Source: Geodermatophilus sp. YIM 151500 (GTDB lineage Bacteria; Actinomycetota; Actinomycetes; Mycobacteriales; Geodermatophilaceae). From it: a stretch of DNA of 64,000 nt. The notes under the pieces were generated by a model. That model searched no databases and had not been told where the DNA came from. It worked only from the letters and a program-made list of their open reading frames with translations. The DNA is taken from the NCBI RefSeq assembly GCF_025716945.1, contig NZ_JAOVZT010000009.1:116140-180139 (forward strand). Direction: 5' to 3'. Positions within the stretch are counted from its first letter, which is position 1, and every line of letters begins with the position of its first letter. The translations under genes were made by a program, and so were the position numbers. Shown piece after piece: positions 18,382-26,406 of the stretch.

Positions 18382-18420
18382 GTGACGTAGTTGTCACGGC
18401 GTGTTGCTAGAGGACACGCC
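18382..18420. promoter_or_regulatory. adjacent inverted repeats upstream of the M23 peptidase gene
   Basis: Two perfect inverted repeats abut: GTGAC/GTCAC around 6 bp (18382-18397) and GGCGTGT/ACACGCC around 9 bp (18398-18420). They lie 90-130 bp before the peptidase start and could be an operator or RNA hairpins in a long leader. Actinobacterial cell-wall hydrolase genes sometimes carry ydaO c-di-AMP riboswitches, but I cannot match that fold here. Confidence 0.4.
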
Positions 18421-18511
18421 GTACGCATGGTCACAGGACGGTCACGGGGTGTTTGGATCGGTGACGACCGATTCGGGCCGACCCGGCCGCTTCCTCCGAA
18501 CGGGCAGGTGC

Positions 18512-19369
18512 ATGACTCCGCAGCGCGACGCCACCGGGACGTACGGCTCCCCGGTTTCTCGTGAGGGCTCGCTGCGCGAGCGCGTCGAGCGGGAGGTGGC
18601 ACTGCGGGAGCGGACGCTCCGGGGAGCCGCCGCTCCGGGACGGGCCCGCCGCCCGCGGGCCGGCCGGGTCGCGCGCCGCCCCGGACTGCTGCTGGGCGCC
18701 CTGGTCGCGGGCGGCCTGGCCGCCGGCGTGCTCATCGTGCCGACCGCTCCGGACGCCTCCGCCGAGCCCACGGCGGTGCTGGCCGCGCAGCACGAGCTGC
18801 TCGGCGGCGGCGAGGAGGGGCTGGAGCTCAAGCCGCAGGCGTCGATCAGCGTGGCCGAGGCCCAGGCGCGGCTGGAGGAGGTCGCCGCCTCCCGGGCCGA
18901 GCGAGCGGCAGTGGCCGCCGCCGCTGCCGAGGCCGAGGCGGCCGCCGCGGCCGCCGCCGCCGAGGCGGCGCGGCCCAAGACGGTCCTGCCCGTGGACGGC
19001 GCGCGGCTGACGAGCGGCTACGGCGCGCGGTGGGGCAAGTTCCACTACGGCATCGACCTGGCCGCGCCGATGCACACCCCCGAGTACGCGGCGGCCGACG
19101 GCGTCGTGCTCCGGGCCGGCTCGGCCAGCGGCTACGGCCTGGCCGTCTACCTCCTCCACGAGAACGGTGACGTCACCGTTTACGGGCACATGGACAAGAT
19201 CCTGGTCTCGCCCGGCGACTACGTGCAGGCGGGCGAGACCATCGCGCTGCTGGGCAACCGCGGCCAGTCGACCGGGCCGCACCTGCACTTCGAGGTGCGC
19301 GACGGCGGCGAGGACGGCGAGCGGATCAACCCGCTCCCGTGGCTGCGCGAGCGGGGCGTCGACATCTGA
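18512..19369 (+). CDS. M23 (LytM) family peptidoglycan peptidase
   Basis: A 285-residue membrane-anchored or secreted cell-wall hydrolase. A basic N-terminal region is followed by one hydrophobic helix (LLLGALVAGGLAAGVLIV), an Ala/Glu-rich coiled-coil linker and the LytM domain. The zinc ligands are visible as HYGIDLAAP (HxxxD) and GPHLHFEVR (HxH). The domain cleaves peptidoglycan cross-links. ATG at 18512 is preceded by a weak GGGCAGG; an in-frame upstream reading to 18401 runs through the inverted repeats and is unlikely to be coding. The 3' end is covered on the other strand by the extended reading frame of the island integrase. Confidence 0.88.
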   Translation: MTPQRDATGTYGSPVSREGSLRERVEREVALRERTLRGAAAPGRARRPRAGRVARRPGLLLGALVAGGLAAGVLIVPTAPDASAEPTAVLAAQHELLGGGEEGLELKPQASISVAEAQARLEEVAASRAERAAVAAAAAEAEAAAAAAAAEAARPKTVLPVDGARLTSGYGARWGKFHYGIDLAAPMHTPEYAAADGVVLRAGSASGYGLAVYLLHENGDVTVYGHMDKILVSPGDYVQAGETIALLGNRGQSTGPHLHFEVRDGGEDGERINPLPWLRERGVDI

Positions 19370-20751
19370 CCGGACCGACACCCCTGCACGGGTGCCGCGC
19401 CCCGGCGATGTAGAGTCGTCAACGGCTCGGGGATACACCGCCGGGCCGGCAAGGGGCTGTGGCGCAGCTGGTAGCGCACCACACTGGCAGTGTGGGGGTC
19501 AGGGGTTCGAGTCCCCTCAGCTCCACCCCGATGACCAGGCCGTTCTCCTTCGGGAGGGCGGCCTGAGTCGTCTCTGGTTGCAGTTGTGGTTGCAGTTGGA
19601 CCGGCTCCACTCGGCAGCAGCAGGGTGCTCATCCGGTCGGCGGCCTCGCGGGCCAGGGCCGGCATGACGTGGCTGTAGATGTCCATGGTCGTGCGCATCT
19701 GTGCGTGGCCGAGCAGCTCCATGACCACCCGCGGGTGGACGTTCTCGCTCAGCAGCAGGGTGGCGGCCGTGTGCCGGCCGTCGTGCAGCCGGACGTGCCG
19801 GACGCCGGCGGCCCGGAGCAGGTCGGTCCAGGCGTCGTAGTCGGCCTTCTTGTCGATCGGCCGGCCGTTGGGCTGGGCGAAGACGAGGTCCTCGTCGTGC
19901 CACTCGGAGCCGGCCAGCATCCGCTCGCCGTTCTGGACGGCCTTGTGCCGGTGCAGCTCGGCCACGAGCGGCATCGGCAGCGCGAGCGTGCGCTGGCTGC
20001 GGCGGGTCTTCGGCTCCTCGTAGACCAGCCCGCCGCCGCGGACGCGGTGGATACTCCGCCGGACCGTCAGCGTGCCGGTGAGCAGGTCGATGTCCTTCCA
20101 CTGCAGCGCCAGCGCTTCGGACTGCCGGAGGCCCAGGGCCAGGGCGACGGTCCAACGGGCGGCGTTGCGGACGTGCGCGGCTGCCTCCAGGACGGCGCGG
20201 GCCTCGCCGAGGTCCAGGGCGGTGGCGATGTCGCTGGGGCGCTGGGCGGGTGGGTCGACGAGTGCGGCGACGTTGCGCGGGACGTGGCCTCGTTGGACCG
20301 CGACCGTGAGCGCCCGGGACAGGATGCGGTGGTGCCGCAGCACGGAAGCGGGGGAGTAGCCGGCGTCGAGCAGGGCGGTGTAGAGCTGGTCGAGGTGCTC
20401 CGGACGCAGCCGGTCGAGGCGGTGCCGGCCGATGCCGGGGATCAGGTGCCTCCGGACGGCGGACTCGTAGCTCTCCAGCGTCCGCTGTCGCACCCGGCGC
20501 GGGGCGATGGTGGCGAGCCAGTGCTCGAGCCACCAGGCGACCGTCGGGGTCGACGTCTCGCCCACCGTCCCGGAGTCGCGCTTGCGTTCGAGCTCGCGGA
20601 CCTTCGCGACCACGACGCCGCGGCTCTTGTTGCTGACGTGCCGGCGATCGAGCCTGCCGTCGAGCGTGAACCCGACGGAGACGTAGCCGTGCCAGCGCCC
20701 GTCAGCGCCCTTGTAGATCGTCGACTCGCCGTTCGAGGCGCGTCCCGCCAT
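19219..20751 (-). CDS. tyrosine recombinase/integrase of the tRNA-Ala island
   Basis: A phage-type integrase. An arm-binding N terminus (STIYKGADGRWHGYVSVGF) and SAM-like core-binding domain are followed by the catalytic domain with Arg in LALGLRQSEAL, HxxR in RLHDGRHTAATL, LLGHAQMRTTMDIYSHV with the nucleophile Tyr. The conserved fold ends near residue 385. No stop follows: the frame continues through the arm repeats, antisense through the tRNA (about residues 409-433) and antisense to the end of the M23 gene, giving 510 residues. In the excised circle the C terminus would differ. ATG at 20751 has an AGGGTGA site. Confidence 0.93.
   Translation of the reverse strand: MAGRASNGESTIYKGADGRWHGYVSVGFTLDGRLDRRHVSNKSRGVVVAKVRELERKRDSGTVGETSTPTVAWWLEHWLATIAPRRVRQRTLESYESAVRRHLIPGIGRHRLDRLRPEHLDQLYTALLDAGYSPASVLRHHRILSRALTVAVQRGHVPRNVAALVDPPAQRPSDIATALDLGEARAVLEAAAHVRNAARWTVALALGLRQSEALALQWKDIDLLTGTLTVRRSIHRVRGGGLVYEEPKTRRSQRTLALPMPLVAELHRHKAVQNGERMLAGSEWHDEDLVFAQPNGRPIDKKADYDAWTDLLRAAGVRHVRLHDGRHTAATLLLSENVHPRVVMELLGHAQMRTTMDIYSHVMPALAREAADRMSTLLLPSGAGPTATTTATRDDSGRPPEGERPGHRGGAEGTRTPDPHTASVVRYQLRHSPLPARRCIPEPLTTLHRRGAAPVQGCRSGQMSTPRSRSHGSGLIRSPSSPPSRTSKCRCGPVDWPRLPSSAMVSPACT
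19411..19416 (+). promoter_or_regulatory. extended -10 element of the tRNA-Ala gene
   Basis: TAGAGT (19411-19416), preceded by TG (extended -10), lies 36 bp upstream of the tRNA. A small hairpin, CACCC-CTGCAC-GGGTG, in the preceding gap may terminate the peptidase mRNA. Confidence 0.4.
19453..19525 (+). tRNA. tRNA-Ala (anticodon GGC)
   Basis: A complete cloverleaf: acceptor stem GGGGCTG/CAGCTCC, D arm GCGC-AGCTGGTA-GCGC, anticodon stem CCACA/TGTGG with loop CTGGCAG (anticodon GGC), T stem AGGGG/CCCCT with loop TTCGAGT, and discriminator A at 19525. CCA is not encoded. The 3' part from 19484 is the left attachment site of the genomic island; the tRNA stays intact after integration. Confidence 0.95.
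19484..19528. repeat. attL: left attachment site
   Basis: 45 bp from the anticodon loop to the end of tRNA-Ala plus CCC. It matches 32028-32071 except for one extra G in the T stem and a G/A difference in the T loop. Confidence 0.9.
19575..19599. repeat. left arm-type repeat pair
   Basis: TGGTTGCAGTT occurs twice, 1 bp apart (19575-19585 and 19587-19597), followed by GG, 47 bp inside attL. The same pair, in the same orientation and with the same 1-bp spacing, lies inside the right end (31902-31926). These are likely integrase arm-binding sites. Here they also lie within the integrase reading frame. Confidence 0.65.
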
Positions 20752-20824
20752 CGGTCACCCCTGGGTCGTGGGCTGGAGGTCCAGTCTGGCCGAGCGCTCG
20801 GCTGCGGGCACGAGCCCTGTGGAG

Positions 20825-21112
20825 TCACGCCGCGTCTGGGGACTGCGGGCCGAGCTCGAAGAGTTCCCGCTGGTCCGTGGTGGCCCGGGTCCGTCGCGGT
20901 GCACGGGGAGCCTCCAGGCGGCGGACGTAGCGCTCGAGCTCGGCCCTGGAGAGGCGGCAGCTGCGGCCGATGTGCACCGCGTGCAGCTCGTCGGCCTTCA
21001 TCAGCGCGTAGACCGTGGTGCGGCCGATGCGGAGCACCTCGGCGGCCTCCTCGGGTGTGAGCAGCAGCGGGTCGCTGAACACCGGCTCCCGAGGTCGCTG
21101 CGCGTCGCCCAT
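20825..21112 (-). CDS. excisionase-family helix-turn-helix protein
   Basis: A 95-residue protein with a MerR/AlpA-like winged helix: LLTPEEAAEVLRIGRTTVYA, then MKADELHAVHIGRSCRLSRA, typical of excisionase-type DNA-binding domains. A short charged tail follows. ATG at 21112 has a GAGGAGGG site. It lies 73 bp upstream of the integrase on the same strand, the standard xis-int order, so it probably bends att DNA and directs excision. Confidence 0.9.
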   Translation of the reverse strand: MGDAQRPREPVFSDPLLLTPEEAAEVLRIGRTTVYALMKADELHAVHIGRSCRLSRAELERYVRRLEAPRAPRRTRATTDQRELFELGPQSPDAA

Positions 21113-21476
21113 GTGTCGCCCTCCTCGTCGGCCGGCCTCGTGCGCCGGCGTTCGGCGCCGCACCCTCACCCGGAGCGGGCGCCGTTTCCGGCCGGTTGGT
21201 GACAGTGCCCGGCGAACCTCCTGTTTCTCTCGTCTCCTGCCGTCCGGGCCGTTCATCACCGAAGGGCGGGCGTCCTTCAGGGTCCTGGTCCTCCCGGATT
21301 CCTCCGGTGAACCTCCCGAGTTCCTCCCGTACGCGAAGGGGTCGAGGCGGGGTCGTGCGAGGGCAGCCGTTCGGGCGGTCGCGGCGCAGGCATCCCGTGC
21401 CCCGCTCGACGAGGTCCGCACGGTCCGGGCGCTTCGCGTGCTGGGCGTAGATCGCGGGCGCGGGCACACTGGGCGT

Positions 21477-21713
21477 ATGAGTGCCGACCGGTTGGCGTTG
21501 ATTACCACCGATCCGGCCGTGCTGAGCGGCCAGGCGGTGATCGCCGGCACCCGCGTGCCGGTCAGCGTGGTGCTCGACTGCCTTGCCGCCGGCATGAGCG
21601 CCGAACAGATCATCGAGGAGTACCCGACCCTGACCTCCGAAGGCGTGCAGGCCGCTGCCGCTTACGGGGCGCTGCTGGCCCGCGAGGAACTGGTCCCGCT
21701 GGGCCCCGAGTGA
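21477..21713 (+). CDS. DUF433 antitoxin (VapB-like)
   Basis: A 78-residue DUF433 protein, the antitoxin half of a toxin-antitoxin pair. The visible signature is a strand-rich start (ITTDPAVLSGQAVIAGTRVP) and the helix-turn-helix segment VVLDCLAAGMSAEQIIEEYP followed by LTSEGVQAAAAYGA. It starts at ATG 21477 with no clear ribosome site, possibly leaderless. Its stop overlaps the toxin GTG (GTGA). The frame is intact, unlike that of its partner. Confidence 0.87.
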   Translation: MSADRLALITTDPAVLSGQAVIAGTRVPVSVVLDCLAAGMSAEQIIEEYPTLTSEGVQAAAAYGALLAREELVPLGPE

Positions 21714-22068
21714 AGGTCAAGCTTGACGAGAACATCCCTCGTTCGGCCGCCAGGTCCTCACCGCCGCCGGACACGATGTCGACACCGTCGTCGAAGAGAA
21801 CCTCGCAGGTGCAACGGATCCGCAGGTCGTGGCCGCTGCGGCCGCCACCGGACGACTGCTGATCACGCTGGATCGTGGACTGGGCGACATCCGGGCCTAC
21901 CCACCGGGCAGCCACGCCGGGATCCTCGTACTGAGGCCATCTAATCAGTCGCCGCCGACCGTGGCCGCTGCGCTCGCGGAGGTGGTCGCAGGTCACGACT
22001 TGGCCATGCTGGCCGGCACGGTCACCGTCGCCCAGCGTGGCCTGCTGCGTCTCCGCCGTCTCCAATAG
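21710..22068 (+). pseudogene. DUF5615 PIN-like toxin, frameshifted
   Basis: The expected protein is about 119 residues. It begins VKVKLDENIPRSA in the frame of the GTG at 21710, then a single-base deletion near 21750 moves the frame, which resumes as VLTAAGHDVDTVVEENLAGA, then TGRLLITLDRGLGDIRAYPP, to the stop at 22068. The acidic residues of the PIN-like fold (LDEN, LDRGLGD) are all there, split between two frames. As read, translation stops at 21862 after 50 residues. A toxin inactivated while its antitoxin stays intact fits decay; a sequencing error is the alternative. Confidence 0.82.
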
Positions 22069-22729
22069 CGGCAGACCCGCACTCGCTCCGGGTGGGGCCA
22101 CGCGCGTCGTGTTCGGCGTCCACGGGCAGCGTTGGTGTCGTCGATCGGTTGGGAAGCTCGGACACATCCTGGTCCAGGGGTGCGGACACGTCCTCGGCGT
22201 AGTCGCCTCCGCGGCAGCGCAATCTGAGGCCTGCCATCGGCCTCCGCAGCGCCGCACCGTCGACCTCGGCTACGTGCTCGATCCTCGCCTGCGGGCCCCC
22301 TCCTTCGCTCCCCTCTCAACTGCCCGGCTAGACAAGATCACGAGCCGGCACACCTCATGCACCCAGGACTGCGCAATACGTTGTGACGAGTAGCAGACGA
22401 CGGGGGGTGAGAGGTGCGGTCAGCTGCCGAGCGGCATGCCGTGCGGGCGTCACCGGGGCGCGTTACCCCTCGCACTGGGTTGGTGCGCTGCCTGGCGGGC
22501 CGTGCTCCTCGGGCAGACGGCCCCTGCCGTACAGCAGGGCCGGGAGTCACGTCGCCCGCGACGGCCAGTGGCGCGCTGGTCGGGGTGGCATCAGGCCGGT
22601 TGGGTCGTCACCCGCCCCCGTCACCTATGTCACCCCCGTTGGCTTCCCGCTCCACGACGACTGTCCCGACATCACCGTCGACGCCCGCGCCCCGACAGGA
22701 GCAGTACGGCAACCCCCGGCTCCGGGCAG
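22069..22729. other. gap with no recognisable gene
   Basis: 660 bp, GC-rich. Several open frames exist on both strands but none has a ribosome site, recognisable motif or believable composition. One imperfect repeat, also seen at 23282 and 25401, lies on the minus strand at 22331-22356. Confidence 0.5.
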
Positions 22730-23218
22730 TCAGGGGAGGTCGGGTGCGCCGCTCCAGCGCGCCCGCCGCCGGTAGGACCGCAGGACCGGGTCCAGTGCCA
22801 CGCCGAAGGCGGGTAGGTCCCGGTCGTAGACGCGGCCGTCATCCAATTGACCGGCGAGCTCGCCGAGCAACCGCGGCCAGTCTCGACGGGTCGGCTCGAG
22901 GGGTACACGGATCTCGACCCGCCGCTCGGCCACCTGCACTGCCGTCCGGCCGGAGTTCGCCGCGCGGCTCTGCTCCTAGGCCCGGTGCCGGCAGGTGGCC
23001 GAGCACCACTTCGGGATCGGGCCGCGCCTGCGCGGCGTGATCGGTCCGCCGCACCATCCGCAGATCGTCGCGGCGGTGCGTCGTTCCGGCCCGTCCGCCG
23101 CCGGGGCGGCCCGGTCCGGACGGGGGTGTTCCACCGGGGCGTGTTGGCGTTGCTGGCGGTGTTGTTGCTTGCGCGCCCGCCGTCGGGCCCGGTACTCGGG
23201 AGTGCCGCTGGTTCCCAT
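22730..23218 (-). pseudogene. zinc-ribbon protein interrupted by a TAG codon
   Basis: The reading begins at ATG 23218 (MGTSGTPEYRARRRARKQQH), has a basic Gln-rich stretch and then a CxxC...CxxxC ribbon, CGWCGGPITPR and WCSATCRHRA. A TAG at 22976-22978 interrupts it, exactly where Trp is expected (RHRA-W-EQSRAA), and the same frame continues for 80 residues (VAERRVEIRVPLEPTRRDW and beyond). This is probably a TGG-to-TAG change. Similar proteins are common in actinobacterial islands and near transposons; their role is unknown. Confidence 0.7.
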
Positions 23219-23281
23219 GGCCTGAAGTCTGCTGGCAGTCCTCCTGTAACACGTCACCACGAGTTCCCGAGCCCGAGATGC

Positions 23282-23308
23282 AAGACGTGTGTGGCCCGTT
23301 GATCTTGA
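23282..23308 (+). repeat. imperfect dispersed repeat of the island
   Basis: AAGACGTGTG followed by GATCTTGA 9 bp later. The same frame of bases recurs at 25401-25427 and, on the opposite strand and more diverged, at 22331-22356. It may be the remnant of a transposon end. The rest of 23219-23516 holds no gene. Confidence 0.35.
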
Positions 23309-23469
23309 TGTCTCCGGTGGGTGTGGTGCTGGCCAAGGACGGGTGGCGGGCCCGCGCGCAACGGCTTGGTCTGACCGCGGCCGTGCTGGCGACGGTTCGT
23401 GCACAAGACGCGCCGACGATCGGCCTTGTTCTACTTTCTCGACCTAATCTGAGGTACCGTTTTTCCGAA

Positions 23470-23488
23470 CTCGCTCGGCGGGAGCGAG
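23470..23488. promoter_or_regulatory. inverted repeat upstream of the ImmA/IrrE operon
   Basis: CTCGCTC and GAGCGAG flank 5 bp (GGCGG), about 30 bp before the ATG at 23517, and are followed by a second palindrome, CTCGATCGCGAG. A good candidate operator for the XRE domain of the second gene. Confidence 0.45.
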
Positions 23489-23516
23489 CTCGATCGCGAG
23501 ACAGGGGAGCTCCATC

Positions 23517-24146
23517 ATGCAGCTGTACCGGGACGAGGTCGAGGTTCAGACCAGGCTCCAGAGCCTCGGCCTTGATCTACTCGGCCTGCGGCGCGTCGTG
23601 GCCTCTGGTGCGGGTGGTTGGAACAGCACCACCGCGTTCCACCCGTCGTCAGCGCGAGGCTCGTTCCTGTACTTCGAAACGACCGCAGCCCTACGTCGCC
23701 TCGTAGTGCCGATGGGCTGGGAGCACGACGAGCTCGACGGGCAGGCCCGGACGTTCAACCGGGGCCTGGGGATCAGCATTGTCGTGCAGTCCGGCGACGA
23801 GTTGACCGGCCAGGTAGGTCAAGAGCCCAGGACCCGCCACCCGAAGGGCTCCGCCACCGCGAAGAAGATTGAGACGAATGGACAGCAACTCGCGCTGTTC
23901 AACGTCGGTCAGCAGGAGCCGTTCATCAACTCGCCCTTTACTTGGGTCCTGCTCGTCGCCGTCGTCGATGGTGAGGTGCGCGCGGAACTCTCCCTTCCCA
24001 GCGGCATGAGTGCCGACTCCCGCCCGTGCGATCTTGTCGAGCGGATCCTGATCCCGTCGCAGCCTCTCGGGGGCCCGGCCGACTTGGATGTCGCCCATCC
24101 TGTCGATGGAGGCCCGAGCACCGACGTCGACGTCTCCTGGCGGTGA
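23517..24146 (+). CDS. hypothetical protein, partner of the XRE-ImmA/IrrE protein
   Basis: A 209-residue soluble protein with no family I can name. It starts MQLYRDEVEVQTRLQSLGLD after an AGGGGAGC site. The centre is mixed alpha/beta; residues 145-165 form a hydrophobic strand (FTWVLLVAVVDGEVRAELSL) and the tail is acidic. Proteins of this shape often precede ImmA/IrrE genes in actinobacteria, and its stop overlaps the next start by 4 nt (GTGA). It is probably the protease substrate, antitoxin or effector partner. Confidence 0.72.
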   Translation: MQLYRDEVEVQTRLQSLGLDLLGLRRVVASGAGGWNSTTAFHPSSARGSFLYFETTAALRRLVVPMGWEHDELDGQARTFNRGLGISIVVQSGDELTGQVGQEPRTRHPKGSATAKKIETNGQQLALFNVGQQEPFINSPFTWVLLVAVVDGEVRAELSLPSGMSADSRPCDLVERILIPSQPLGGPADLDVAHPVDGGPSTDVDVSWR

Positions 24147-25249
24147 GCGTCGACTTCACGGCATCCCGACTTGCGTTCGCCCGAGCTAAGGCCGGGATGA
24201 CCCGGACAGCGTTGGCTAAGCAAGTCGGTGTCACGCCCCGCGTACTGGCCTACTACGAGGAAGAGTCAAGAGCACCGAGCGCTGATGTGCTGAAGCGGCT
24301 AGCCGCCGCCCTCGACGTACCCGTCGACTTCTTCTCGGCACCGGAGCTAGAAGAAATCCCGACGGACGCTGCTAGCTTCCGGGCACTCACGAAGATGAGC
24401 GCTGGACGTCGCGACGCGGCTCTAGCCAGCGGCGGGTTGGCGATTCAGCTGAACGACTGGCTGGAGGCGCGTCTGAACTTGCCAGCGCCCGACGTGCCGC
24501 GGTACGAGCGTGCAGCCGGTGACCCAGCCGGCGCCGCGCAGCGACTGCGGTTTGAGTGGGAGTTGGGCTACCGCCGAATAGACAACGTCGTACACCTCCT
24601 GGAGGCACACGGGGTCAGGGTGTTCTCGCTACCGGAGCACCTGGCCGACGTGGATGCCTTCAGCTTCTGGTGGCGGGGGACGCCAGTTGTGCTGCTGAAT
24701 ACCCGTAAGAGCGCTGAGCGGGGTCGCTTCGACGCCGCGCACGAATTGGGTCACCTCGTCATCCACTCCGATTACGACCTTCCGCGGGGTCGTGACCGGG
24801 AGCTCGAGGCCAATCGGTTCGCTGCAGCGTTCCTTATGCCGGAGGAAGACGTTCTTGCGTCGGGCCTGCGGAACGCTGGACCTGACCGGGTAATCTCTGC
24901 GAAGAAGCGGTGGGGCGTAGCTGCCATGGCTCTCGCGCACCGGCTCCATGAGCTCGGCCTGACGACCGACTGGACTTACGCTTCGACCTGTCGCCGGCTC
25001 AGCCAACTGGGGTACCGGAGCAGTGAGCCTGATGGTGGAGTGCGGGAAACGTCCAAGCTCCTCGAGAAGTCGTTCGGCCTGATGCGCCAGCGGGGGATTG
25101 GGATTCCGGAAGTCGCCCGCGAGCTCCGGCTACACCCGGCTACCCTTCGCGAGCTGTTGTTCGGACTTACCCTGACTGCCGTCAGCGGTGGTCGGATGGA
25201 GAAGGGCGTGGCCACCGGACCGCCACCGCGGCTTCAGCTGCTCACTTAA
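24143..25249 (+). CDS. XRE DNA-binding and ImmA/IrrE metallopeptidase fusion
   Basis: A 368-residue protein. An XRE helix-turn-helix occupies residues 1-62 (KAGMTRTALAKQVGVTPRVL, then YEEESRAPSADVLKRLAAAL). The ImmA/IrrE zinc peptidase follows, with HExxH in FDAAHELGHLVIH near residue 198 and the downstream ligand region ELEANRFAAAFLMPEE. The C terminus carries extra helices. Such proteins cleave partner repressors or antitoxins after stress or phage infection. It is translationally coupled to the preceding 209-residue gene, so the pair is probably one regulatory or defence module. Confidence 0.92.
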   Translation: MSVDFTASRLAFARAKAGMTRTALAKQVGVTPRVLAYYEEESRAPSADVLKRLAAALDVPVDFFSAPELEEIPTDAASFRALTKMSAGRRDAALASGGLAIQLNDWLEARLNLPAPDVPRYERAAGDPAGAAQRLRFEWELGYRRIDNVVHLLEAHGVRVFSLPEHLADVDAFSFWWRGTPVVLLNTRKSAERGRFDAAHELGHLVIHSDYDLPRGRDRELEANRFAAAFLMPEEDVLASGLRNAGPDRVISAKKRWGVAAMALAHRLHELGLTTDWTYASTCRRLSQLGYRSSEPDGGVRETSKLLEKSFGLMRQRGIGIPEVARELRLHPATLRELLFGLTLTAVSGGRMEKGVATGPPPRLQLLT

Positions 25250-25860
25250 GGGAGCAATTTTCGGTGGCAACAGCTGGAAGTCGGCGCACGTCAGCGGTGT
25301 ATCTCCAACAGCCCGCTGATCGCCCGATTAGCCCCGGGAGCTAACGCGTGTGGACAAGGCGGCGCCAGGGCGATCACAACGAATTGGCGCTCCGCAGTAC
25401 AAGACGTGTGATGGTTCGCGATCTTGAGAGACCAGTAGTGGCGAAGTACACGTCGGTCGTGGGCCCAGGCGCTCACGTGAGCCTCGAAGCGGCCGCCTCA
25501 ATGTTGCGCCCGGCGGCGGCGGCTTGGCTCTGAGCGCTGGGCGGGCCAATCGGTTACCCCGAGCGCACATGGCCCCCAGCGCACTGCCCCTGATCGAGGG
25601 TCAAGCGCTTGCCCGCCAGACGCGAGTGAGGCCGGCACACCGTATGCGACGAGGCCTGCAGTTGGTCTGGTACCCGCCCAGACCCCGCCGCCAGAATCGG
25701 TGGCACACGCAGCTCGAGATGCCAGTCGATCAGGCTGCCTCGGCCCAGCACCGCGTGGCCTACACCGTGGTGTGCGTATGGACCGCGGGCCTGGAGATGG
25801 CTCGCTTCTGAGGTTCTGCAAGGGCAATAGCGACACCGCACTCGGCGTTTGGGGTCGCTA
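25250..25860. other. gap with no recognisable gene
   Basis: 610 bp between convergent operons. It contains one copy of the dispersed repeat (25401-25427). Open frames on both strands lack ribosome sites and recognisable motifs; it may hold remains of an old insertion. Confidence 0.5.
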
Positions 25861-26406
25861 CTAAACCGCCGCCCCATGCCGTTCGCTCATGAAGCTCCTC
25901 ACTTCACCGACCGCGGTTAATGCCTCTGGCAGCGACACATGAGGCTTGATTCCGGTCATGAGCTCGGCCAACTTCTCATCGTGTGCGTTCGGGTTCTCCT
26001 TGATCAAAAGCAACGCGGTGCCGAGCCGCTCCAATTCCCCGACGCCCCGGTCACGGACGAAGTCCGCGACCTGGTCGACCGCCGCACGGTGCATCTCCAT
26101 GGTCCTCGGGAACTTCGCCTGCAGGGCCTTACCGATGTGGGTCGTTTCCAGTCGAGGCCCATACGGATAGCGCTGGGGCTTAACCTCGATGAAGCGATCC
26201 GCCTCAAGGCTGTTCAGTTCATCCCGCAGCGCAAAAGAAAAGGGGCCATGCTTGTAGAGGATGAAGTCATACTCAAACGGGACGCCCAAGGCTTCTTGCA
26301 AGAAGAAGGTCGCCTTTTGCAGATGCGTCTCCCCGGTCCACGAGTTCCTTTCGTGAAGACCATCTGCCAATGCGCTTAGGACCGCTGCGCGAGCCAGTCG
26401 CTTCAT
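25861..26406 (-). CDS. YwgA-like protein, partner of the HD phosphohydrolase
   Basis: A 181-residue protein. The core THLQKATFFLQEALGVPFEY, followed by DFILYKHGPFSFALRDELNS, is the signature of YwgA-like/DUF4065-related (SocA/Panacea-like) proteins, small alpha/beta proteins often paired with toxins or nucleotide enzymes. ATG at 26406 overlaps the HD gene stop (ATGA), so the two are coupled. To my knowledge Bacillus subtilis ywgA also lies next to an HD-domain phosphohydrolase gene, ywfO. It probably regulates or inhibits its partner. Confidence 0.77.
   Translation of the reverse strand: MKRLARAAVLSALADGLHERNSWTGETHLQKATFFLQEALGVPFEYDFILYKHGPFSFALRDELNSLEADRFIEVKPQRYPYGPRLETTHIGKALQAKFPRTMEMHRAAVDQVADFVRDRGVGELERLGTALLLIKENPNAHDEKLAELMTGIKPHVSLPEALTAVGEVRSFMSERHGAAV

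Noticed and set aside
18381..18398. CRP/GlxR operator TGTGACGTAGTTGTCACG
   Set aside because: The half-sites TGTGA and TCACG are 8 bp apart rather than 6, so it does not match the consensus.
18382..18511. A ydaO (c-di-AMP) riboswitch in front of the M23 peptidase gene
   Set aside because: The characteristic conserved core could not be found; only two simple inverted repeats are seen.
22022..22393. Small genes on either strand between the toxin remnant and the zinc-ribbon pseudogene
   Set aside because: No ribosome sites, no motifs and biased composition; left as an empty gap.
23278..23706. Plus-strand open frame starting MQDVCGPLILMSP
   Set aside because: It overlaps the better-supported 209-residue gene and reads from the dispersed repeat; composition is unnatural.
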